Source: Desulfomicrobium macestii
GTDB taxonomy: Bacteria > Desulfobacterota > Desulfovibrionia > Desulfovibrionales > Desulfomicrobiaceae
Assembly (NCBI RefSeq): GCF_014873765.1
Contig: NZ_JADBGG010000001.1
Span: 186,001 to 250,000 of the forward strand
Direction: 5' to 3'
DNA: 64,000 nucleotides
Shown: piece after piece, positions 59,772 to 64,000 of the stretch
Numbering within the stretch: position 1 is the first letter of the stretch
Layout of the letters: the number at the start of each line of letters is the position of its first letter
Translations under genes and position numbers: made by a program
Notes under the pieces: generated by a model
The model's input: the letters and a program-made list of their open reading frames with translations, nothing else
Database searches by the model: none
What the model was told of the DNA's origin: nothing

Positions 59772-60695
59772 ATGACGCTAGCGCGACTTCCGATTTTCAT
59801 ACTGCTCTTCTTCATGGCCGCCTGTACGGAAAACGAGCCCGTCGTGAAGGTGGACATGTCAAAGGTCGAAAGCGTGGCTCCGCTCGGTTCGACCTCGGCC
59901 ATCACCTATGCCTATCTGCCCCAGTATTCCCACTCCGTCTCCTTCGAACGTCATCGCCGCCTGCTCGAATACCTGCGGCACAAGACCGGGCTGTCCCTGC
60001 GACAGGTCTTTCCCAATACATTCGCCGAGCATGTCAAGATGGTGGAACGCGGCGAGATAGACATCTCCTTTACCAATCCTTTCGTTTACATATCCTTGGC
60101 CAGACTGGGCTCCGAAGCCTTCGCGCGCGTCGTGGAACCTGACGGGGGGGCCAATTTTCAGGGCCAGATCATCGTGCGCGCCGACAACCCCGCCATAAAC
60201 AGCCTTGCGGACTGCCGGGGAAAAAGAATCATTGCCGTTGACCCCAATTCCGCCGGGGGTTTTCTGTATCCTTTCGGACTGTTTTTCGATCACGGCATCA
60301 CGCAAAAGGATTTTCAGGAGGTCGCCTTTGCCACCGGCGCGGGGGGAAGGCAGGAAGCGGTGGTCCTGGCCGTGTACACGGGCGCCTATGATGTCGGCAC
60401 CATCCGCAAGGGCACGCTTGATATCGTGCGCGACAAGATCGACCTGGACCAGATCCGCGTGCTCGCGGAAAGCCGTCCGTACCCGGGGTGGGTGTACTCC
60501 GTGCGCAAGGGTTTTGATCCGGCCATCAAGGACAAGATCGCCCGGGCCCTGCTGGACCTGAGCGCAAGCCGGCACGATGATGCTCCGGTTCTTGCCGCCG
60601 CCGGAATGATCGACATCATTTCCGCCCACGACGAGGACTATGAGCCAATCAGAACCTTGATACGACGCCTTGGCCTGAATGGGGATTTTCAATGA
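59772..60695 (+). CDS. PhnD-like periplasmic-binding lipoprotein
   Basis: A 307-residue lipoprotein (FFMAAC, C18) of the phosphate/phosphonate-binding PhnD type: YLPQYSHSVSFERHRRLLEYLRHKTGLSLRQVFPNTFAEHVKMVERGEIDISFTNPFVYI (about 56-115), then NSLADCRGKRIIAVDPNSAGGFLYP (about 141-165) and DVGTIRKGTLDIV. No ABC permease or ATPase follows; the next gene is a histidine kinase whose ATG overlaps the stop as ATGA. It therefore probably acts as the ligand-binding sensor of that kinase rather than as part of a transporter. Confidence 0.88.
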   Translation: MTLARLPIFILLFFMAACTENEPVVKVDMSKVESVAPLGSTSAITYAYLPQYSHSVSFERHRRLLEYLRHKTGLSLRQVFPNTFAEHVKMVERGEIDISFTNPFVYISLARLGSEAFARVVEPDGGANFQGQIIVRADNPAINSLADCRGKRIIAVDPNSAGGFLYPFGLFFDHGITQKDFQEVAFATGAGGRQEAVVLAVYTGAYDVGTIRKGTLDIVRDKIDLDQIRVLAESRPYPGWVYSVRKGFDPAIKDKIARALLDLSASRHDDAPVLAAAGMIDIISAHDEDYEPIRTLIRRLGLNGDFQ

Positions 60696-62725
60696 AGTCC
60701 CTTTTTTCCAGACTCAAATTCGAGACCAAGCTCAATCTGGGCATCATTGCCATCGTGCTCGGCATGGCGTCGGTCCTGTTGCCCGTCGTGGCCAAGATGA
60801 CGTCTTCGGCCCTGGTGACGGAGAACAAGCTGCGCGGGGCCGCCTTGGTCGAGAGCCTGGCAGCCCGCGCCGTGAATCCGCTTTTGGCGCAGGATTATCT
60901 CGTGCTGAGAAACCTGGTCGGTGAAATCGGCGACGTGGTTTACGCCTTTGTCCAGAACGCGGACAACCGGGTCGTCACCCATTCCTTCGCCAAGGGCTAT
61001 CCCGTCGAGCTGGTGGACGCCAACCGGGTCGGCAGCAATGAGCGGGTCAATGTCCAGCTCATCGATACGGGCCAGATCTTCGTCTACGATTTTGCGGCGC
61101 CCATAATGGTCGCGGGAGAGCGCATCGGGACGGTGCGCATCGGGTTGTCCAAGTCCCGCCTGAACGCAACCACCAAGCAGTTCGTCTCGGCCCTGGCGAC
61201 CATGTTCGGCGGGGTGCTGCTCGCGGCCATGGCCCTGGGCAGCATTTTTGCCCGGACGGTGACCCGCCGTCTGGCCAAGCTTCGCGCTCATGCCGAGGAT
61301 CTGGTGACGGGGAGCCTCGACAACCTGGCCGTGTTGCCGGGTGAGCATTTCTGCTGGGAGATCATGAACTGCAAGGAGACAAGCTGTCCTGCCCACCATG
61401 ATCGCGTGCGCCGTTGCTGGCTGGTGCCGGACACGAAGTGCGCCTGTCATGCATGCATAATCGGGCCCAAGCCCTCAAGTTGCAGGGATTGTCCGGTTTT
61501 TCTGCAGAATGTGGGTGATGAAATTCAGGATCTGGCCGAATCCCTTGATTTCATGGCCTTTACCCTGCGCGACCACATTCGAGGCCTGCGTGATGCCGAG
61601 CAGACCCTGACCAACCAGCAGCGCCTTCTGTCCACGGTGCTGGACATGAATCCCGATCTCATCTCCCTGGTGGACACTCGCATGATCTACCAGACATCCA
61701 ACCGGGCTTTTGCGCAGAGCGTGGGCAAGACCGTGGCTGAGATCAGGGGGCTCAACGATTTTCACCTGTTCTCGGAAGAAGAGGCGGAGCGCAGAAATCT
61801 CGAAGGCCGGGAGGTGCTCATCACCGGTGAGCGCGTGGACAGGCAGGAACGCGTCGACGGTCCTGACGGCCGCAAGTGGTTCCATGTCGTCCAGATCCCG
61901 GTGCATGATGAATCGGGCCGCATCGTGAGCCTGCTGCGCATGGACAGGGATGTCACGGACATCAAGGAATACGAGCAGCAACTCATCCAGGCGCAGAAGA
62001 TGGAATCCATCGGCAAGCTGGCCGGAGGGGTGGCGCATGAGATCAACACCCCGCTCGGGATCATCCTCGGGTATTCCCAGCTTTTGAAGGAGGATGCGCC
62101 GCCAGACAGCCAGTTGAGCCAGGATCTGGCCGTTATCGAGAAGCAGACCAAGGTCTGCCGCAAGATTGTGGCCGACCTGCTGGGTTTCTCCCGGCAGGGG
62201 CAGACCGACAAGCGGGAGATGTGCTTCAACAACTCGGTCATGGAGTCCGTGAGTCTGGTCCGGCATTCATTCGAACTGGACCGGGTACAGATCGTGACCA
62301 GGCTTGATGACAGCTTTCCCATCATTTACGGCGACCCGGAGAAGCTCAAGCAGGTCTGGATAAACCTGCTCAACAACGCCAAGGATGCCATGCCCGAGAG
62401 CGGAGGCGTCATCGTGGTGGTCACCAAGCTCAAAACCCCGCTCGGGATCGTCACGCTCGATGTCGCCGACAGCGGCACCGGGATTGACGAAGTGTCCCTG
62501 AAAAAGATTTTCGATCCGTTCTACACCACCAAGTCGGTGGGCAAGGGGACGGGACTCGGGCTGTCCGTGTCCTTTGGCATCGTCAAGGATCACATGGGTG
62601 AGATTCGCGTGGACAGCCCGTTGCCATCGGATTTCGACCTTCCGCCCCTGCCTGAGGGGGCCGTGAAGGGTCCGGGGACGATATTTACTGTTGATATTCC
62701 CCTGGATCACGGATCCGAGTATTAG
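60692..62725 (+). CDS. Sensor histidine kinase with cysteine-rich (two-CW) insert
   Basis: A 677-residue membrane kinase with a first helix at about 15-35, a periplasmic double-Cache-like region (about 40-160), a second helix (about 168-190) and a HAMP-like segment. A cysteine-rich insert spans residues 221-267: nine Cys and two CW pairs (CWEIMNC, CPAHH, RCW, CAC, CRDC). A PAS domain follows (about 300-420), then the H-box GKLAGGVAHEINTPLGI (about 440) and an HATPase with NLLNNAKDAMPE, DSGTGI and GKGTGLGLSVS. The insert resembles the two-CW metal/redox module. It is translationally coupled to the PhnD-like gene. Confidence 0.9.
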   Translation: MKSLFSRLKFETKLNLGIIAIVLGMASVLLPVVAKMTSSALVTENKLRGAALVESLAARAVNPLLAQDYLVLRNLVGEIGDVVYAFVQNADNRVVTHSFAKGYPVELVDANRVGSNERVNVQLIDTGQIFVYDFAAPIMVAGERIGTVRIGLSKSRLNATTKQFVSALATMFGGVLLAAMALGSIFARTVTRRLAKLRAHAEDLVTGSLDNLAVLPGEHFCWEIMNCKETSCPAHHDRVRRCWLVPDTKCACHACIIGPKPSSCRDCPVFLQNVGDEIQDLAESLDFMAFTLRDHIRGLRDAEQTLTNQQRLLSTVLDMNPDLISLVDTRMIYQTSNRAFAQSVGKTVAEIRGLNDFHLFSEEEAERRNLEGREVLITGERVDRQERVDGPDGRKWFHVVQIPVHDESGRIVSLLRMDRDVTDIKEYEQQLIQAQKMESIGKLAGGVAHEINTPLGIILGYSQLLKEDAPPDSQLSQDLAVIEKQTKVCRKIVADLLGFSRQGQTDKREMCFNNSVMESVSLVRHSFELDRVQIVTRLDDSFPIIYGDPEKLKQVWINLLNNAKDAMPESGGVIVVVTKLKTPLGIVTLDVADSGTGIDEVSLKKIFDPFYTTKSVGKGTGLGLSVSFGIVKDHMGEIRVDSPLPSDFDLPPLPEGAVKGPGTIFTVDIPLDHGSEY

Positions 62726-62890
62726 GACCAATATTGACGGCCTGTGTCGCGTGCCGGGCAAGTCTCCGGCAGGCCGGGAATCAGGCGGGCACATTTCGGA
62801 CACACCCCGTGCGCACCGGCTTTGGGTGCAGGTGCACGGTCCGGGGCGTTCATGCCCCGCAGGTCAAGAATCTATCTTAAGGAGAGGTGC

Positions 62891-63280
62891 ATGGCATCGA
62901 TTATTGTTCTGGATGATGTTTCAGATGCGGGAGTCCTGGTGAAAAGGATCCTGGAGCGTCAGGGCCATCAGGTCACGGCATTCACCGAAGAGGAGGAGGC
63001 CATCCGCCACGCGGCCAAGGGCGCCACGGATCTTGCGATTCTGGACATCAAGCTGAAGAGGATGACCGGAGTCGAGGTGCTGGCGGAGATGAAGAAGTTC
63101 GCCCCCCGGATCAAGGTCATCATGCTGACGGGATATCCCACTCTGGAAACGGCACGGGAATCGCTCAAGCTGGGAGCCAGCGAGTACTGCGTCAAGCCCA
63201 TCGACAAGGAAGAACTCGAATCCAAGGTCGCGGATGTATTGAGACAGGATGTCGCCGATCTGCAGGATGAGGTTCCATGA
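62891..63280 (+). CDS. Single-domain response regulator
   Basis: A 129-residue receiver domain without an output domain: IIVLDD (4-9), phospho-acceptor in LAILDIKLKRMTGVEVL (Asp about 52), MLTGYPTLETA (about 79) and CVKPIDKEEL (about 102, Lys). GGAGAGG lies just before the ATG. It is 165 bases behind the kinase and overlaps the PEP-synthase-like gene as ATGA. It must act by protein contact; the adjacent PEP-synthase-like enzyme is a candidate target, though no direct evidence exists. Confidence 0.93.
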   Translation: MASIIVLDDVSDAGVLVKRILERQGHQVTAFTEEEEAIRHAAKGATDLAILDIKLKRMTGVEVLAEMKKFAPRIKVIMLTGYPTLETARESLKLGASEYCVKPIDKEELESKVADVLRQDVADLQDEVP

Positions 63281-64000
63281 CCGCTTCCCGTCTGCTACGG
63301 CACTGGTTCACCCGGCTGGTGGCTCCAAACAGGCTCATCCGTGAAAAATATGAGCACTTCAAGGAGCTGCTGGACAGCGACGCCAGGGCCCTGGATCTGA
63401 TCGCGGATCTCGAAGCTCCCATATACGGCTACGATCCGGCGGACGTGGCCCGGGTCAGGGTTCTGACCGGGCAGCTTGTGGAGGCTGTCCGCGCCATGAC
63501 GACCAGTCTCTACGACATGAACCCCCATGCATACGCCGATCTTCCGGGGGCGCTGGAGCGCATCGCCACGGAAATTTCGGTTCTGGTCACGCAGCCGCCG
63601 CTCGATTTCGGGCCTCCCTACGTGCTTTCCCTGGACGAAGCCGCGGATCATCCCGGCCAGGTCGGAGGAAAAGCGGCCAATCTGTCCATCGTGCGCCGCA
63701 ATGGTGTTGCGACACCGCCGGGATTTGTCATCACGGCCTCGGCGTTTGCCCGCTATCTGCGGGACAATGACCTGGAAAAGGAAATCGAGAAGCGTTTCGA
63801 GGACGTTTCCCTGTCCAACAATGACGCCATTGTCCGCGTGACCGGAGAATTGCAGGAACTGATCCTTGCGGCCAAGGTTCCCGCCGACATCGCGGACGAA
63901 ATTCTGCGCGCCGTGGAGGACCTGAATCTTGGGGACAGGCATCTGGCGGTGCGATCGAGTGCCCTGGCCGAGGACGGAGACATCACCTTTGCCGGTCAAT
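63277..64000 (+). CDS. PEP/pyruvate-binding (PEP synthase-like) enzyme, 3' end outside window
   Basis: The frame is open from ATG 63277 to the window edge (241 residues seen). A helical N-terminal domain (1-115) leads into the nucleotide-binding ATP-grasp region of pyruvate-water dikinase type: PPYVLSLDEA (about 114), GGKAANLSIVRRNGVATPPGFVITASAF (about 133-160) and AVRSSALAEDGDITFAGQ (about 224-241). These conserved residues suggest an active enzyme that makes PEP or phosphorylates another substrate. Its start is coupled to the receiver gene. The swivel and C-terminal domains lie beyond the window. It is collinear with the degenerate protein at 3349. Confidence 0.9.
   Translation, partial: MTASRLLRHWFTRLVAPNRLIREKYEHFKELLDSDARALDLIADLEAPIYGYDPADVARVRVLTGQLVEAVRAMTTSLYDMNPHAYADLPGALERIATEISVLVTQPPLDFGPPYVLSLDEAADHPGQVGGKAANLSIVRRNGVATPPGFVITASAFARYLRDNDLEKEIEKRFEDVSLSNNDAIVRVTGELQELILAAKVPADIADEILRAVEDLNLGDRHLAVRSSALAEDGDITFAGQ

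Overview
The window reads as one contiguous, gene-dense, GC-rich piece of chromosome from a Gram-negative anaerobe of the sulfate-reducing Desulfovibrionales type; a Desulfomicrobium-like organism is my best guess. This is inferred from the gene set and protein style: an oxygen-independent NAD pathway operon (nadC-nadA-nadB), LL-diaminopimelate aminotransferase, a Rex repressor, a DsrE-like protein, a TauE/SafE anion carrier, many PAS histidine kinases and lipoproteins, and PEP-synthase-like proteins. No prophage, insertion sequence, CRISPR array or rRNA was seen. One tRNA (Lys, CTT) is present.

Layout. 1-5.1 kb: 3' part of secF, a TauE/SafE permease, an Oxa1-like topology membrane protein and a PEP-synthase-like pseudoenzyme. 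5.1-8.6 kb: nadC-nadA-nadB on the minus strand. 8.7-14.0 kb: a large TPR membrane protein with a CCHC knuckle, a family 9 glycosyltransferase, and two small proteins, the second FlgN/FliT-like. 14.0-17.5 kb: pgeF, 5-formyl-THF cyclo-ligase, a metallophosphoesterase/exonuclease III pair and a TetR regulator. 17.5-19.0 kb: an AT-richer Tli4-like putative immunity protein and a DsrE protein. 19-29.6 kb: rtcB, a short aspartokinase, a two-domain USP, a transglutaminase lipoprotein, murJ, dapL, a TrmN6-like methylase, a 46-aa membrane protein and a CBS-ACT protein. 29.7-34.8 kb: nitrilase-family hydrolase, larC, yaiI, a U32 protein, a PHP phosphoesterase and infA. 35-40 kb: a PAS histidine kinase followed by the stub of a lost response regulator, then selO and cheX. 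40.4-41.9 kb: a PA2779/PA2778/TPR surface-protein operon. 41.9-43.4 kb: TPP riboswitch, terminator and thiC. 43.6-50.5 kb: a Ca2+-type P-type ATPase, a secreted protein, a PflX-like radical SAM protein, rex, an SH3b anchor protein and tRNA-Lys. 50.7-55.4 kb: DEAD-box helicase, motA-motB and a TPR lipoprotein. 55.5-64 kb: a PAS/CI-repressor-type regulator, a FadL-like porin, an HDOD protein, and an operon of PhnD-like lipoprotein, Cys-rich histidine kinase, response regulator and a PEP-synthase-like enzyme that runs off the window.

The most interesting points are: (i) the tightly overlapping PhnD-like/two-CW kinase/receiver/PEP-synthase-like operon at the right end, together with an apparent catalytically dead, swivel-less paralogue of that enzyme at 3.3 kb; (ii) the decapitated kinase/regulator pair at 35-37.7 kb; (iii) the retroviral-type CX2CX4HX4C knuckle in a TPR membrane protein; (iv) the three-gene C39-peptidase lipoprotein operon; and (v) a PAS sensor fused to a phage CI-type helix-turn-helix.
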